This document shows, one piece after another, positions 38,613 to 50,174 of a stretch of 64,000 nt of DNA. How positions within the stretch are numbered: the first letter of the stretch is position 1; every line of letters starts with the position of its first letter. Source of the stretch: Bacillus marasmi (lineage in GTDB: Bacteria; Bacillota; Bacilli; Bacillales; Cytobacillaceae); NCBI RefSeq assembly GCF_902168435.1, contig NZ_LR656170.1:62001-126000 (forward strand), in the 5' to 3' direction. Made by a program: the position numbers and the translations under genes. The notes beneath the pieces are model-generated. The model did not search any database and was not told where the DNA came from. It saw only the letters and a program-made list of their open reading frames with translations.

Positions 38613-39581
38613 TTATTTAGTTTCCTTCATCAGTAAATCGTAAATTATTTGAGCAACCTTATTTGTATCATGACGAATCACATTATCCTGCAAGGATACA
38701 AATTCATCCTGAAGCAGCTCCATTCCCATGTCCCGCAAATTTTGAACATCATAATCGACTGGAGAAGCAAATTCCTTTTTGTACCGTTCCTGAATTTCTA
38801 ATGGAATCGGTTTGTTGTTAACAAGAATCGTATCAATGAATTGTTTATTTAAATGATCATAAATCGCTTTCACGTGATCGCTCGCTGAATAGTCTAATGT
38901 TTCACCAGCCTGGGTCATTAAATTACATATATAAACCTTCTTGGCCTTAGCATTGCAAACTGCTTTACCTAGTTCAGGTACGAGTAGATTTGGTAATATA
39001 CTTGTATAAAGACTACCTGGTCCAATGATGATTAAATCAGCTTGATTAATTGCATATAGCGATTCTGGTAATGGCTCAATTTTTTCCGGAGTCAAAAAGA
39101 CTTTCTTGATTTTTTTCCCTGAAAAAGGGATTTTTGACTCTCCTGAAACAATGGTACCATCTTCAAGCTCAGCATGCAAAATAACTCCCTGATTTGCCGC
39201 AGGTAGTACCTTGCCATGGACGTTTAATACCCTGGACATTTCTTGAATTGCATGAACAAAATTCCCAGTAATCGAGGTCATTGCTGCTAAAATTAAATTA
39301 CCAAGTGAATGACCAGAAAGCTCATTCTTCGTTTTAAAACGATGTTGAAACATCTCTTCAACTAAAGGTTCGACTTCTGATAATGCGGCTAGCACATTGC
39401 GAACGTCACCTGGTGGTGGAATTTGCAAGTCATCTCTCAGTCTACCCGAGCTACCACCATCATCAGCAACCGTCACAATGGCAGTTATATCAACAGGATA
39501 TTTTTTTAAACCTCTCAATAGAACAGACAGACCTGTTCCCCCACCAATGATGACAATTCTAGGTTGGTCGATCTTCGTCAT
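38613..39581 (-). CDS. yvcK: YvcK (CofD-like), needed for gluconeogenic growth and cell wall
   Basis: The 322-aa protein begins with [14 protein letters not shown], a nucleotide/UDP-sugar-binding loop of the CofD-like family. It continues with [35 protein letters not shown] and [14 protein letters not shown]. In Bacillus it is needed for growth on gluconeogenic carbon sources and for proper wall shape and binds UDP-GlcNAc. Its start overlaps the rapZ stop by 4 bases. Confidence 0.95.
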   Translation of the reverse strand: MTKIDQPRIVIIGGGTGLSVLLRGLKKYPVDITAIVTVADDGGSSGRLRDDLQIPPPGDVRNVLAALSEVEPLVEEMFQHRFKTKNELSGHSLGNLILAAMTSITGNFVHAIQEMSRVLNVHGKVLPAANQGVILHAELEDGTIVSGESKIPFSGKKIKKVFLTPEKIEPLPESLYAINQADLIIIGPGSLYTSILPNLLVPELGKAVCNAKAKKVYICNLMTQAGETLDYSASDHVKAIYDHLNKQFIDTILVNNKPIPLEIQERYKKEFASPVDYDVQNLRDMGMELLQDEFVSLQDNVIRHDTNKVAQIIYDLLMKETK

Positions 39582-40471
39582 GTCACTTTTTCCTTCCTTT
39601 TATCGATATCGCGATGACTGATTCGGGTATGATAATCCTGTTCGAAGTAGTGACCAATATGTTCTGCTAAAGCGACAGAGCGATGCTGCCCACCTGTGCA
39701 CCCAATCGCAATCACCAATTGTGCCTTTCCTTCTCGCTTATAATGCGGCAGCATAAACGCAAGAAGCTCGGTTACTTTTTCTAAGAACTTATGAGTTTCA
39801 TTCCATTTTAATACATAGCTTGAAACTTCATCATCAAGTCCAGTTTTAGGTCGCATTGAATCGATGTAGTGCGGATTTGGCAAGAATCGAACGTCAAAGA
39901 CGAGGTCTGCGTCTATCGGAAGGCCGTGTTTAAAACCAAAAGACATCACATTAACGGTAAATAGAGTTTGTTTGTTTACCGAAAATTCAGTTGCAATTTT
40001 CTCACGTAAGTCCTTCGGCTTCATTTGCGAAGTATTATAAACCAATTGCGCTCTGCCTTTTAACTCTTCTAATAGTTCCCTCTCCAGCTTAATTCCCTCT
40101 AGCGGGCGTCCAGACTGTGCCAACGGATGAAAACGTCTAGTTTCCTTATAGCGACGCACTAGTGTTGCATCATCGGCATCAAGAAAAAGAATTTGTGGAG
40201 TCATCCAATCTGTTTCACTAAGCTCATCCAAGGCTTTAAAAAGCGAGTCGAAAAAGTCCCTTCCTCTAAGGTCCATACCGAGTGCGACTTTATTCATTTT
40301 ATTTCCTGATTCCTTCATCAGCTCGAGGAATTTAGGTAATAATGTAGGAGGTAAATTATCTACACAGAAAAAGCCCAGATCTTCAAAGCTTTGGATTGCA
40401 ACTGTCTTTCCTGCACCTGACATACCTGTAATGATGACCATCTGGGTTTCATTTGTTGAACCAGTACTCAT
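39578..40471 (-). CDS. rapZ: RapZ/YvcJ nucleotide-binding protein
   Basis: The 297-aa protein has Walker [11 protein letters not shown], a P-loop kinase core and the C-terminal [16 protein letters not shown] motif of the RapZ family. In E. coli RapZ controls GlmZ sRNA; in Bacillus the YvcJ protein binds GTP/ATP and affects competence, and the glmZ circuit is absent. ATG at 40471 is chosen: GGAGGG lies 6 bases upstream, while the ATG two codons earlier touches it. It follows the Nudix gene by 21 bases. Confidence 0.94.
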   Translation of the reverse strand: MSTGSTNETQMVIITGMSGAGKTVAIQSFEDLGFFCVDNLPPTLLPKFLELMKESGNKMNKVALGMDLRGRDFFDSLFKALDELSETDWMTPQILFLDADDATLVRRYKETRRFHPLAQSGRPLEGIKLERELLEELKGRAQLVYNTSQMKPKDLREKIATEFSVNKQTLFTVNVMSFGFKHGLPIDADLVFDVRFLPNPHYIDSMRPKTGLDDEVSSYVLKWNETHKFLEKVTELLAFMLPHYKREGKAQLVIAIGCTGGQHRSVALAEHIGHYFEQDYHTRISHRDIDKRKEKVT

Positions 40472-40492
40472 CTTCATCCCTCCATTACTGAT

Positions 40493-40951
40493 TTAGCTCG
40501 GATCAAGCCGATAGGCTAATAACTTAAAATCCGGCGTATATGTAAATGTCCCATATATGATTCCATTTCCATGAATCATATATTCGATGATATGATGATC
40601 GCCTTCAGCCATAGGCAAGCTGCTAATTTGATCTAAGTCATGCCATGCAATTTTACCTTCATCTGATTCATGGAGTGTTGGACCTTCAGCTTCTGTAGCA
40701 ATAAAAGTAAACATCATCCATTCAGAGATTACTTTGTCACCATCTACCATAATAAACGTGAATATACCTTTTATATTCGGGTTTTTAAGATAAATTCCTG
40801 TTTCTTCACGATACTCACGTATGCAAGAGTCCTTAACTGATTCGCCCGGTTCCATTTTCCCACCTGGTGCTACCCACCAGCCACGACGCGGCTTTTGTAA
40901 CAACAGAACTTTATTTTCTTTTAGTAAAACACAATTTGTGACCCTTTGCAT
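40493..40951 (-). CDS. yvcI: Nudix hydrolase (YvcI-type)
   Basis: The 152-aa Nudix protein has the box GGKMEPGESVKDSCIREYREETGI with the REYREETG core. It follows the opening MQRVTNCVLLKENKVLLLQKP and RRGWWVAPG. Substrate may be an oxidised nucleotide or RNA 5' triphosphate; 8-oxo-dGTPase-like or RppH-like activity is possible. ATG at 40951 has AGAGG 8 bases upstream; a GTG three codons earlier is inside the site. It leads the rapZ-yvcK-whiA-crh unit behind the promoter at 41037. Confidence 0.88.
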   Translation of the reverse strand: MQRVTNCVLLKENKVLLLQKPRRGWWVAPGGKMEPGESVKDSCIREYREETGIYLKNPNIKGIFTFIMVDGDKVISEWMMFTFIATEAEGPTLHESDEGKIAWHDLDQISSLPMAEGDHHIIEYMIHGNGIIYGTFTYTPDFKLLAYRLDPS

Positions 40952-41036
40952 AAATGACACCTCTATTCAATCCACTCTTTGGTATTTATTTTTATGAAGC
41001 TTTACATACATAATTAATAATATCTTTTTTCAATTT

Positions 41037-41065
41037 ATTATACTATTATTAGGATTCTCTAACAA
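41037..41065 (-). promoter_or_regulatory. Promoter of the yvcI-rapZ-yvcK-whiA-crh operon
   Basis: On the minus strand -35 TTGTTA (41060-41065), a 17-base spacer and -10 TATAAT (41037-41042), about 85 bases before the Nudix start. Confidence 0.75.
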
Positions 41066-41140
41066 TGATGGGGGCTTGAGAATTGTTGTTCATTCAAATG
41101 TGTTAGCCTCTGTAAATTTCCGTCCAAGCTCTCAAACGAG

Positions 41141-41169
41141 AAAAAAATTGGCACAGGTTTCCCTGTGCC
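41141..41169 (-). terminator. Second terminator downstream of trxB
   Basis: Stem GGCACAGG/CCTGTGCC (41150-41157 and 41162-41169), followed on the minus strand by AATTTTTTT. The rest of 40952-41304 holds only the promoter and the other terminator. Confidence 0.75.
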
Positions 41170-41261
41170 GAAAGTTTTATTAATAATAAAAGGGGGTCAA
41201 TTACTTAATGCTATTGTACTTCAGTTTTATTTCAAAGCTGTTACAGTTGAATTAAAATATA

Positions 41262-41297
41262 ATTAAAGAAACCACGCTGACTATTAACAGCGTGGTT
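41262..41297 (-). terminator. trxB terminator
   Basis: Perfect 10-bp stem AACCACGCTG/CAGCGTGGTT, then TCTTTAATT on the minus strand. The T-run is weak; the second hairpin at 41141 probably backs it up. Confidence 0.7.
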
Positions 41298-41304
41298 ATT
41301 TGTG

Positions 41305-42303
<999 letters not shown>

Positions 42304-42356
42304 TTAGTATCTACACTAATCCTATAAAAACATCCTTGCATAGTCCAAAAATCTGC

Positions 42357-43862
42357 TCAATCCAGTATTTTTTTCACTGCTTTTACATATTTTTGAATAG
42401 TAGAAGTAGAGATTCCATATTTGTTTGCAAGTGCGGACTGGGTGATTTTTTCTTCACGAAGCTGATACCAGCTATACTCGACCGCCGCGGCCCAGCCTTG
42501 CTTGTTTTTTAAAGTAAAATCATCCTGGTTCATTTTTAAACAAATCGTGAACCACAATAAATACATACCTGATTCAACAGAGCCAATTGGATGATGATAT
42601 TTATATAGAACCTCAGCTGTTTCATGAGCTGGGAAATCTACAACATCATCATTGGAACTCTTGATAAAGGAAAGATACTCACGTTCTAAGCTTGAAAACT
42701 TCTTGTTGTTTTTTTGTAGAACAGTGGCTAGTATCTCATCCCTTTGCTGCGATACTGAGATTAGGAAGATGGCAAAAAGCCTCTCTTCAACATACTCACT
42801 ATCAAGCTTTTTCATTATGGACGGAATATGTTCCTCAAAGCCTGTATACTTCTCCTTATCCTCGCTCCAAGGCTCAAAGCCTTCTTTTTCCGGATTAATC
42901 TCAAGAACTTTATTCCAAACTTGATGCGCAATTTGCTCATGACCAGTAAAATAGGCTGAATAGGCCAACCAATAGTAATACGCCCCTTCTCCTTCATAGC
43001 CTTGCTTTTGAAGTTTACGCAGCCAAGTATAGGCGAGGTCATATTCTTTAACGAGCGCGAAGGTTGTTCCTAGTTTATATTGATGGTCAATTGATAGCGG
43101 TTTGATTTTTTCCAAAACAGCCTTGAGTTTGTTTACCTCATCACTGTCTTGTTGATAGTAGGCAAACACGAGTCGATTACACATTGCGTGCAAGTTACCA
43201 GGGTTCTTTTCTTGTACATCATTAAGAATCTCGAACGCCTTTATTGGTTCGCCTAAGTAAAAATAAGCCAATGCCAGGTTATTATAAGCCGACCAATACT
43301 CAGGGTAATTTTCGATAATTGAGTTTAATACCTCTATCGCTTTTGGAAAATGCCCTGACTCAAGCAAACTTCGCGCGTGCTCCTGTTGGACAATTAAATC
43401 ATCATGCTCATAAAAATCATCGTCCTCGATTTCATCAGCCTCAAGTGTCAGAAGTTGAAGGAGATCCTCGGTATCTTCGGTAAACTCACCATATGGCTCA
43501 AGTTCAAGATACAATTTCGCATGATGATGTGCATCCTTAAATAAACCTAAATGAGCATAATTATTTGCTAAGAAATAATGGCATTCAAATAGCTCTTCAT
43601 CTAAATCGTCTAAGATTGAGTGAAGCAAACGATTTGATTGTTGATATTCGCCGATTTCGGTGTATAAAACTGCTAGTTGGCAGGTAATCATCGGTTCACC
43701 AGGTTCAAGCTGCAGCGCACGGAGGAAGTATTTTTTTGCTTTATGGAAATCCCGACGATTGTAGGCTTTAACACCTTTTGTAAAATAGTACTCAGCCGTT
43801 GGGACAAATGATAGGATTTTTGCTTGCTGTTTCTGTTTCGTCGCTTTAGAGTCTTTACTCAT
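42357..43862 (-). CDS. TPR-repeat protein with C-terminal HTH (YvcD-like)
   Basis: The 501-aa soluble protein begins with several TPR units (AEYYFTKGVKAYNRRDFHKAKKYF-type, then ITCQLAVLYTEIGEYQQS, YNNLALAYFYLGEPIKAF). It continues as helical repeats and ends with a helix-turn-helix (ITQSALANKYGISTSTIQKYVKAV). The TPR-plus-HTH layout suggests a protein that binds both partners and DNA, but its role in Bacillus is unknown. It lies directly upstream of trxB, as in relatives. Confidence 0.85.
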   Translation of the reverse strand: MSKDSKATKQKQQAKILSFVPTAEYYFTKGVKAYNRRDFHKAKKYFLRALQLEPGEPMITCQLAVLYTEIGEYQQSNRLLHSILDDLDEELFECHYFLANNYAHLGLFKDAHHHAKLYLELEPYGEFTEDTEDLLQLLTLEADEIEDDDFYEHDDLIVQQEHARSLLESGHFPKAIEVLNSIIENYPEYWSAYNNLALAYFYLGEPIKAFEILNDVQEKNPGNLHAMCNRLVFAYYQQDSDEVNKLKAVLEKIKPLSIDHQYKLGTTFALVKEYDLAYTWLRKLQKQGYEGEGAYYYWLAYSAYFTGHEQIAHQVWNKVLEINPEKEGFEPWSEDKEKYTGFEEHIPSIMKKLDSEYVEERLFAIFLISVSQQRDEILATVLQKNNKKFSSLEREYLSFIKSSNDDVVDFPAHETAEVLYKYHHPIGSVESGMYLLWFTICLKMNQDDFTLKNKQGWAAAVEYSWYQLREEKITQSALANKYGISTSTIQKYVKAVKKILD

Positions 43863-44032
43863 GAAAGCCTCCTGTTATATTGATTTTTAACTAATGTAGT
43901 ATACCATAGGTTTATGGTACTAGAGAAGTAGAACCGAGGAGAAAGAAATCGACAGGGCTGGATTTTTAATGGAAGCGGATGGTTTAAGCGTGGATTGGGG
44001 TTGTGTTGGTTGGTTGTTTTGTTGAGGTGTGG

Positions 44033-44172
44033 TGTGCATATATTTAGGTTCACTCTAAAAAATTGTGCATATATTTGAAAAGTCGTGCATATATCAAAAA
44101 AGTTGTATCATATATTTTTTGAAATGAAGCATATCCACAATTTCCTGTGCATATGACCACTTTCGTGTGCAA
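44033..44172. repeat. Degenerate ~20-bp GTGCATAT tandem repeats
   Basis: Repeats of GTGCATAT(ATTT) recur at about 44034, 44065, 44085, 44105 (GTATCATAT), 44127, 44147 and 44167, mostly 20 bases apart, with A-rich linkers. It lies 170 bases upstream of the TPR gene start. Confidence 0.65.
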
Positions 44173-44248
44173 ATAAATATCCCCAATTAACTCGATTTAA
44201 TAAAAAACGTACAGAATTCCCCAAAATTGCCCCTCTTCACAAGGAAAA

Positions 44249-44762
44249 TGTGCCCAAATCGAAGCACGAAGCCATAAAACGGGCACGTATACGGGCTCTA
44301 TGTGACCAAACCGAAGTGCCAAACCATAAAACGGGCACGTATACGGACTCTATGTGACCAAACCGATGCACAAAACCCAAAAACGGGCACGTATACGGGC
44401 TCTATGTGACCAAACCGATACTCAAAACCCAAAAACGGGCACGTATACGAGCTCTTTGTGACCAAACCGATACGCAAAACCCAAAAACGGGCACGTATAC
44501 GGGCTCTATGTGACCAAACCTATGCGCAAAACCAAAAAACGGGCACGTATTCGAGCTCTATGTGACCAAATCGAAGCGCAAAACCAAAAAACGGGCACGT
44601 ATTCGAGCTCTATGTGCCCAAATCGAAGCACGAAACCCAAAAACGGGCACGTATACGGGCTCTATGTGACCAAACCGATGCGCAAAACCAAAAAACAGGC
44701 ACGTATTCGAGCTCTATGTGACCAAATCGAAGCGCCCTACCAAAAAACGGGCACATAAACGA
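44249..44762. repeat. 52-bp tandem repeat array, about ten copies
   Basis: The string GGGCACGTAT or a close variant occurs at 44281, 44333, 44385, 44437, 44489, 44541, 44593 and 44645, with variants at 44697 and 44749: period exactly 52. Each unit reads approximately GGGCACGTATACGGGCTC, TATGTGACCAAACCGA, then a variable GCGCAAAACC and AAAAAC. The unit length is not a multiple of three, so short frames across it (such as 44510-44758) are not real genes. It fills the gap between hisI and the TPR gene. Confidence 0.95.
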
Positions 44763-44763
44763 G

Positions 44764-44792
44764 TAAAGGCCGGCAAATTAAACTGCCGGCCT
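44764..44792 (-). terminator. Histidine operon terminator
   Basis: Strong 9-bp stem AGGCCGGCA/TGCCGGCCT (44767-44775 and 44784-44792), then TTTACTC on the minus strand. The T-run is short. Confidence 0.65.
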
Positions 44793-44809
44793 CATTTCAT
44801 ACGATTCTA

Positions 44810-45439
44810 TTATTTATGACGTGATTCTAATACGTTTAATATTTCCGCAAATGGTAAATCCTGTTCGCGCAATAATACTAGTAAGTGGTATAGCAAATCG
44901 GATGCTTCCCATTTAAGCTCTTCGTGACTGCGGTTTTTGGCAGCGATAATAACCTCTGCTGCTTCCTCGCCGACCTTTTTAAGGATTTTATCCACGCCTT
45001 TTTCAAATAAATATGTAGTATAGGCGCCTTCTGGACGATTTAATTCACGATCCTTAATCACTTTTTCAAGGGTCAATAAGATTTGATAATCAGATAATGT
45101 TGGTGTTGGAGCAGCTTCGCTAGAATAAATACTTTCTACAAAACAGCTTACTGTGCCGTTGTGGCAAGCAGGACCAGCTGGCTCAACTAGTACTAATAAT
45201 GCGTCTTTATCACAATCATATTTGATTTCGTGGATTTTTTGGGTGTTCCCGCTTGTTTCACCTTTGTGCCAAAGCTCTTGACGGGAACGACTGTAAAACC
45301 AAGTTTCACCAGTTTCTAAAGATTTTTCTAATGATTCTTTATTCATATATGCTAGCGTGAGGACTTCTTTTGTCGCGATATCTTGAACGATGGCGGCAAC
45401 TAACCCCTTCTCATCAAACTTAATGTTTTCAATACTCAT
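44810..45439 (-). CDS. hisI: Bifunctional phosphoribosyl-AMP cyclohydrolase / phosphoribosyl-ATP pyrophosphatase
   Basis: The 209-aa protein joins the HisI cyclohydrolase domain to the HisE domain. The cyclohydrolase part (about 1-110) contains [19 protein letters not shown] and Zn/Mg-binding YDCDKDALL and GPACHNG. The HisE pyrophosphatase part contains [14 protein letters not shown] and [11 protein letters not shown]. It carries out steps 2 and 3 of histidine synthesis. Its start overlaps hisF by 4 bases. It is last in the operon, followed by the 52-bp array. Confidence 0.97.
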   Translation of the reverse strand: MSIENIKFDEKGLVAAIVQDIATKEVLTLAYMNKESLEKSLETGETWFYSRSRQELWHKGETSGNTQKIHEIKYDCDKDALLVLVEPAGPACHNGTVSCFVESIYSSEAAPTPTLSDYQILLTLEKVIKDRELNRPEGAYTTYLFEKGVDKILKKVGEEAAEVIIAAKNRSHEELKWEASDLLYHLLVLLREQDLPFAEILNVLESRHK

Positions 45440-46194
45440 CGCACAACCACTCCTCTTTCTCTTAAAAAGCCTTTTACCTCTGCAACAGAGGTTTCTTTGT
45501 AGTGGAAAATTGACGCTGCCAAAGCCGCATCTGCCTTCCCTTGTTTAAATGCCTCTTCAAAGTGCTCTGCATTTCCAGCACCACCTGACGCAATAACTGG
45601 TACTTGAACCGCTTCACTGACTGCCTTAGTTAAAGCTAAATCGAAGCCGGATTTTTCACCGTCGCAATCCATACTGGTTAACAATATTTCACCAGCGCCT
45701 CTACTTACTGCTTCCTTAGCCCAAGCAATCACTTCCCACCCGGTCGCGTTTCGGCCACCGTGGGTAAAGACGCGCCAAGAACCTAGTTCAGCATCGTATT
45801 TTGCATCGATCGCCACGACGATACATTGCGTTCCGAAAAAGCTAGCCCCTTCGTTAATGATATCAGGATTTAATAAAGCTGCTGTGTTCAATGATACCTT
45901 ATCAGCACCAGCACGTAAAATTCGCTTCATATCTTCTAATGAATTGATGCCACCACCAACCGTAAATGGAATGGCCAATTCTGAAGCTACTGCTTTAACA
46001 ACTTCAGTCATCGTTTTGCGACCTTCATGGGATGCAGAAATATCAAGAAATACAAGTTCATCTGCGCCTTGCTCATCGTAAAATCGAGCTAGTTCGACCG
46101 GGTCACCAGCATCGCGAAGCTGAACAAACTGAATTCCTTTTACTACACGTCCTTCTTTTACATCAAGGCATGGAATGATTCTCTTTGTAAGCAT
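45436..46194 (-). CDS. hisF: Imidazole glycerol phosphate synthase cyclase subunit
   Basis: The 252-aa TIM barrel carries catalytic Asp in [15 protein letters not shown] and the second Asp in [10 protein letters not shown], with phosphate loops [10 protein letters not shown] and [11 protein letters not shown]. It pairs with HisH to make imidazole glycerol phosphate and AICAR. It shares one base with the hisA stop (TAATG) and overlaps hisI by 4. Confidence 0.97.
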   Translation of the reverse strand: MLTKRIIPCLDVKEGRVVKGIQFVQLRDAGDPVELARFYDEQGADELVFLDISASHEGRKTMTEVVKAVASELAIPFTVGGGINSLEDMKRILRAGADKVSLNTAALLNPDIINEGASFFGTQCIVVAIDAKYDAELGSWRVFTHGGRNATGWEVIAWAKEAVSRGAGEILLTSMDCDGEKSGFDLALTKAVSEAVQVPVIASGGAGNAEHFEEAFKQGKADAALAASIFHYKETSVAEVKGFLRERGVVVR

Positions 46195-46925
46195 TATCCC
46201 ATCACCTCTTCTAGTGCCTCACGAACGGTAAATCTACCTTCATAAATTGCCTTACCGACAATTGCACCTGACACACCTTTATCAAACTGTGATTTCAATA
46301 CAGTTAAATCCTCTAAAGAACTTACGCCGCCTGAAGCGATAACGCTTTTACCAGTCTCGATTGCCATTTGCACAACTGCATCGACGTTAGGACCGGATAA
46401 CATTCCGTCGGTTGCAATATCAGTAAATATAAATGTTTCTGCGCCAGCATCTGCAAACCGCTTACCAAGCTCAACAGCTTTCATTTCTGAAGTATTTAAC
46501 CAGCCGTGTGTTGCAACATAGCCATTCTTCGCATCAATTCCAACAGCGATATGACGACCATACTTACGAATCATTTCAATCGCAAAGTCAGGGTTAGAAA
46601 CGGCGATGCTTCCAATAATCACACGCTCAACGCCACGCTCTAAATAATGGGCAATATCAGCTTCAGTTCTAATTCCACCACCAATTTGAACATTAGCAGT
46701 TAATTTTTGTGCCGCTTCAATTACAAACGTATCATTAACGCGTTTGCCATCCTTAGCTCCATCAAGGTCCACCATGTGAATCCATTTAGCACCAGCATTT
46801 GCGAATGCTTGAGCCATTTCAAACGGTGAATCTCCATAAACGGTTTCTTTTCCATAATCACCTTGAAGGAGACGAACGCATTTTCCGCCTCTCATATCAA
46901 TTGCGGGATAAATTGTAAAGCTCAT
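46194..46925 (-). CDS. hisA: Phosphoribosylformimino-5-aminoimidazole carboxamide ribotide isomerase
   Basis: The 243-aa TIM barrel has catalytic Asp residues in [13 protein letters not shown] and [12 protein letters not shown], and phosphate loops [11 protein letters not shown] and [11 protein letters not shown]. It performs the ring-opening isomerisation, the step before HisF/HisH. It shares single bases with both neighbours, so the genes are tightly coupled. Confidence 0.97.
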   Translation of the reverse strand: MSFTIYPAIDMRGGKCVRLLQGDYGKETVYGDSPFEMAQAFANAGAKWIHMVDLDGAKDGKRVNDTFVIEAAQKLTANVQIGGGIRTEADIAHYLERGVERVIIGSIAVSNPDFAIEMIRKYGRHIAVGIDAKNGYVATHGWLNTSEMKAVELGKRFADAGAETFIFTDIATDGMLSGPNVDAVVQMAIETGKSVIASGGVSSLEDLTVLKSQFDKGVSGAIVGKAIYEGRFTVREALEEVMG

Positions 46926-47560
46926 TACATCTGACTCCTTTCAACAGCCATCTCCGTAAAATTCCGCAACAGCTCCATGCCAAGCTTGCTGCTTTTTTCT
47001 GGATGAAACTGCATTCCATATACATTCTGACGACCAACTATTGCCGGAACTTTAACATCGTACTCGGCCTCTGCAATCACAACATCCTTATCTTCAGTCA
47101 CAACATGATAAGAATGAACAAAATAAACGTGGTTTTCATCGAGACCATTTAATATCGGTGATGGATGTAAATAGGTAAGCTTATTCCAACCCATATGCGG
47201 AACCTTGTATAGCTCTCCGCCCTTAGTGTGACCGGCAAAGCGGACAACTCGTCCAGGTAGAATGCCTAGTCCCTTTGTTAAACCGTTCTCTTCACTTTCC
47301 TCGAAAAGCAGCTGCATACCTAGGCATATTCCCAATAGTGGTTTGCCACTGTTTACATAGCTCGCAATCATTTCAGAAAGACCGGTTTCATTGAGGCGTT
47401 CCATCGCATCCCGAAACGCACCAACTCCTGGTAACAGTAGCGCATCTGCTGTTAACAATTCTTCTTTATTTTCCGAGATAAAATAAGGAACGTTTAGGCG
47501 TTCAAGTGCCTTAGAGACACTGAATAAATTGCCCATTCCATAATCAATAATACCAATCAT
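46925..47560 (-). CDS. hisH: Imidazole glycerol phosphate synthase glutaminase subunit
   Basis: The 211-aa class I glutamine amidotransferase has the nucleophile Cys in [11 protein letters not shown] and the His-Glu pair in [10 protein letters not shown]. It supplies ammonia to HisF. It starts directly after hisB and shares a base with hisA. Confidence 0.97.
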   Translation of the reverse strand: MIGIIDYGMGNLFSVSKALERLNVPYFISENKEELLTADALLLPGVGAFRDAMERLNETGLSEMIASYVNSGKPLLGICLGMQLLFEESEENGLTKGLGILPGRVVRFAGHTKGGELYKVPHMGWNKLTYLHPSPILNGLDENHVYFVHSYHVVTEDKDVVIAEAEYDVKVPAIVGRQNVYGMQFHPEKSSKLGMELLRNFTEMAVERSQM

Positions 47561-48151
47561 TTACAACATTCCTTTCGTTGATGGAAGAACCCCAATTCGT
47601 CTAGGGTCAATTGATGTCGCTTCATCTAAAGCGCGTCCAAGCGCCTTAAAAATCGCTTCGATAATATGATGTGTATTGTGACCGTAATGGACAATGACAT
47701 GTAGATTCATACGTGCTTCTAACGCCAATTTCCATAGGAACTCATGGACCAACTCCGTATCAAAGGTTCCAACCTTTTGGCTCGGAAGCTCAGCTCGCAT
47801 TTCAAGATGCGGTCGATTGCTTAAATCGATAACGACTTGCGCTAATGCTTCATCCATTGGAACAAACGCATTACCGTAGCGTTTAATGCCGCGTTTATCA
47901 CCTAATGCTTCACGAATAGCTTGACCTAAGCAAATTCCAACGTCTTCAGATGTATGGTGATCGTCGATTTCAATATCGCCTTTAGCGTCGACGGTTAAGT
48001 TAAAATTACCGTGCTTTGTAAAAAGGTCAAGCATATGGTTAAGAAACGGTACGCTCGTTTCAATATCCGATTGTGCTTCACCATCAATTGACAATTGTAA
48101 TTTAATGTCTGTTTCATTTGTTTTCCGAACTACTGCTGCCGTTCTTTCCAT
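47561..48151 (-). CDS. hisB: Imidazoleglycerol-phosphate dehydratase
   Basis: The 195-aa dehydratase has the metal-binding motifs DDHHTSEDVGICLG and HYGHNTHHIIEAIFK. ATG at 48151 is preceded by GGAGGG with good spacing; the 20 in-frame codons before it are unlike the family. It is monofunctional, with no phosphatase domain, as is normal for Bacillus. Confidence 0.97.
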   Translation of the reverse strand: MERTAAVVRKTNETDIKLQLSIDGEAQSDIETSVPFLNHMLDLFTKHGNFNLTVDAKGDIEIDDHHTSEDVGICLGQAIREALGDKRGIKRYGNAFVPMDEALAQVVIDLSNRPHLEMRAELPSQKVGTFDTELVHEFLWKLALEARMNLHVIVHYGHNTHHIIEAIFKALGRALDEATSIDPRRIGVLPSTKGML

Positions 48152-48233
48152 TTTTGACCCTCCAATATGGATATTAATAATTGTTTTTCGCTTTGCTAAT
48201 TTCCGTTCCAATTAACAATAAAACAACATCATT

Positions 48234-49502
48234 CTATTTTTTAAACCGTGCTTCGATGGCTCTGGCGTGGGCTTCTAGTCCTTCAATCCGAGCAAACTCG
48301 GCAATTTTCGCCGCGTTTTCATGGAAAGCTGCTTCACTGTACACGATCACACTTGATTTCTTTTGGAAATCTTCAACATTTAACGGGCTTGAAAAACGAG
48401 CTGTTCCGTTTGTTGGAAGAACATGGTTTGGACCAGCGAAATAATCTCCTACTGGCTCAGAACTATAGCGTCCGATAAATATTGCCCCAGCATGTCTGAT
48501 TTTACCCAATAATTCCATTGCATTTTCTGTCATGACCTCTAAATGCTCTGGTGCTAGTTTATTGATTGTTTCCACAGCTTCGTCCATATTTTCTGTCACA
48601 TAAATGGTTCCATAATGATCAATTGACGCTTGGGCGATTTCACGACGTGGTAAATCCTCTAGCTGCTTTTCAACCTCTGCCGAAACTGCTTCTGCAAGCT
48701 TCATTGATGGTGTTACGAGCACACTGCAAGCACGCATGTCATGCTCAGCTTGTGAAAGTAAATCTGCCGCCACTTCGTTCGCACGTGCTGTATCATCAGC
48801 TAATACAGCAATTTCGCTCGGCCCAGCTATCATATCTATATCAACATCACCGAATACTTCGCGTTTTGCTAATGCAACAAAAATATTTCCGGGACCGGTG
48901 ATTTTATCAACTGGTTTGATGGTTTCCGTTCCATAAGCTAAAGCTGCAATTGCTTGAGCTCCACCAACCTTATAGATTTCTTTAGCACCAGCAACATTTG
49001 CCGCAACTAATACCGCTGCAGGAATCGCACCGTCTTTCCCTGGAGGAGAGACAACTACAATTCGTTCCACTCCTGCTGTTTGCGCAGGAATAACGTTCAT
49101 TAGCACTGATGACGGATAAGCCGCTGTGCCTCCTGGAACATATAAGCCAACCGAATCAAGCGGTGTTACTTTTTGACCAAGGATGGTACCATTTTTCTCC
49201 GTTGTCATCCAAGATGGGCGAAGCTGCTTTTCGTGAAAAGCACGAATATTGGCAGCCGCTTCCTTGATGATTGCTAATTGATTTTCAGAAATTTGCTCAT
49301 ATGCCGCTTGAATTTCAGCTTCTGATACTAAGAAGGTAGATAATGAGATGCCATCAAATTTTTCGGTGTATTGTTTGAGGGCATAATCACCATTATCGCG
49401 GACATCTTTGATGATTGCCTTAACGGTATTTCGCTGTTCTTCCGTTCCAGCTTCAACGGATCTTTTTATCGATATATCTTCGCTAACTTGTAAAATTTTC
49501 AC
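48234..49502 (-). CDS. hisD: Histidinol dehydrogenase
   Basis: The 422-aa zinc enzyme carries the motif [21 protein letters not shown] and zinc-binding residues including [18 protein letters not shown] and [11 protein letters not shown] lie in the C-terminal half. It oxidises histidinol to histidine with NAD. An 82-base gap separates it from hisB and 42 bases from hisG. Confidence 0.97.
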   Translation of the reverse strand: MKILQVSEDISIKRSVEAGTEEQRNTVKAIIKDVRDNGDYALKQYTEKFDGISLSTFLVSEAEIQAAYEQISENQLAIIKEAAANIRAFHEKQLRPSWMTTEKNGTILGQKVTPLDSVGLYVPGGTAAYPSSVLMNVIPAQTAGVERIVVVSPPGKDGAIPAAVLVAANVAGAKEIYKVGGAQAIAALAYGTETIKPVDKITGPGNIFVALAKREVFGDVDIDMIAGPSEIAVLADDTARANEVAADLLSQAEHDMRACSVLVTPSMKLAEAVSAEVEKQLEDLPRREIAQASIDHYGTIYVTENMDEAVETINKLAPEHLEVMTENAMELLGKIRHAGAIFIGRYSSEPVGDYFAGPNHVLPTNGTARFSSPLNVEDFQKKSSVIVYSEAAFHENAAKIAEFARIEGLEAHARAIEARFKK

Positions 49503-49544
49503 TAACTATCATCCTTTCTCTGACACATTAGTCATATCGAGAAA

Positions 49545-50174
49545 CTATTCAATTACCTCACTTAATCGTTCAACTAATTCACCGATTCGGTGATCTTTTA
49601 TTTGATAGCTGACAGGATTCACAATGAGTCTTGAAGTGATGCCAACGATTTGTTCGTACTCGACTAATCCATTTTCAACTAATGTACGACCTGTAGAAAC
49701 GATATCCACAATACGGTCCGCTAATCCGATGATTGGAGCTAGTTCGATTGAACCATTAAGCTTAATTACTTCCACTTGTTCACCTTGCTGGCGGAAATAA
49801 GCTGCCGCGACCTTCGGATATTTCGTCGCAATTTTCGGTGCCACATTACTCATCGAAGTATTTGGCAATCCCGCAACGGCTAAATAGCATTTACTAATCT
49901 TTAAATCTAATAATTCGTAAACATCTCGGTCTTCTTCTAGCATGACATCTTTACCCGCGATTCCTAAATCAGCCACCCCATGCTCGACATAGGTCGGCAC
50001 ATCCATTGGTTTTGCCAGAATAAACCGAAAATTCTCTTCAGGGACATCTATAATCAGCTTTCGTGAATCCTCAAATTCAGGAGGAAGCGCAAAACCCGCT
50101 TTTCGAAGCAAATCAGATGCTTCTTCAAAAATACGTCCCTTTGGCATCGCAATTGTTAGCATCGTTTTATTCAT
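49545..50174 (-). CDS. hisG: ATP phosphoribosyltransferase, short form
   Basis: The 209-aa enzyme is the short HisG that needs HisZ. It has [33 protein letters not shown] and the phosphoribosyl loop [20 protein letters not shown]. It starts the pathway by joining ATP and PRPP. It lacks the regulatory domain of long-form HisG; HisZ, whose gene overlaps by 4 bases, takes that place. Confidence 0.97.
   Translation of the reverse strand: MNKTMLTIAMPKGRIFEEASDLLRKAGFALPPEFEDSRKLIIDVPEENFRFILAKPMDVPTYVEHGVADLGIAGKDVMLEEDRDVYELLDLKISKCYLAVAGLPNTSMSNVAPKIATKYPKVAAAYFRQQGEQVEVIKLNGSIELAPIIGLADRIVDIVSTGRTLVENGLVEYEQIVGITSRLIVNPVSYQIKDHRIGELVERLSEVIE

Noticed and set aside
44510-44758. Coding frame inside the 52-bp repeat array
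   Set aside because: The unit is not a multiple of three and the frame is shifted copy to copy; no ribosome site.
44249-44762. CRISPR array
   Set aside because: Spacing is regular, but the whole 52-base unit is conserved, with no variable spacers and no cas genes nearby.
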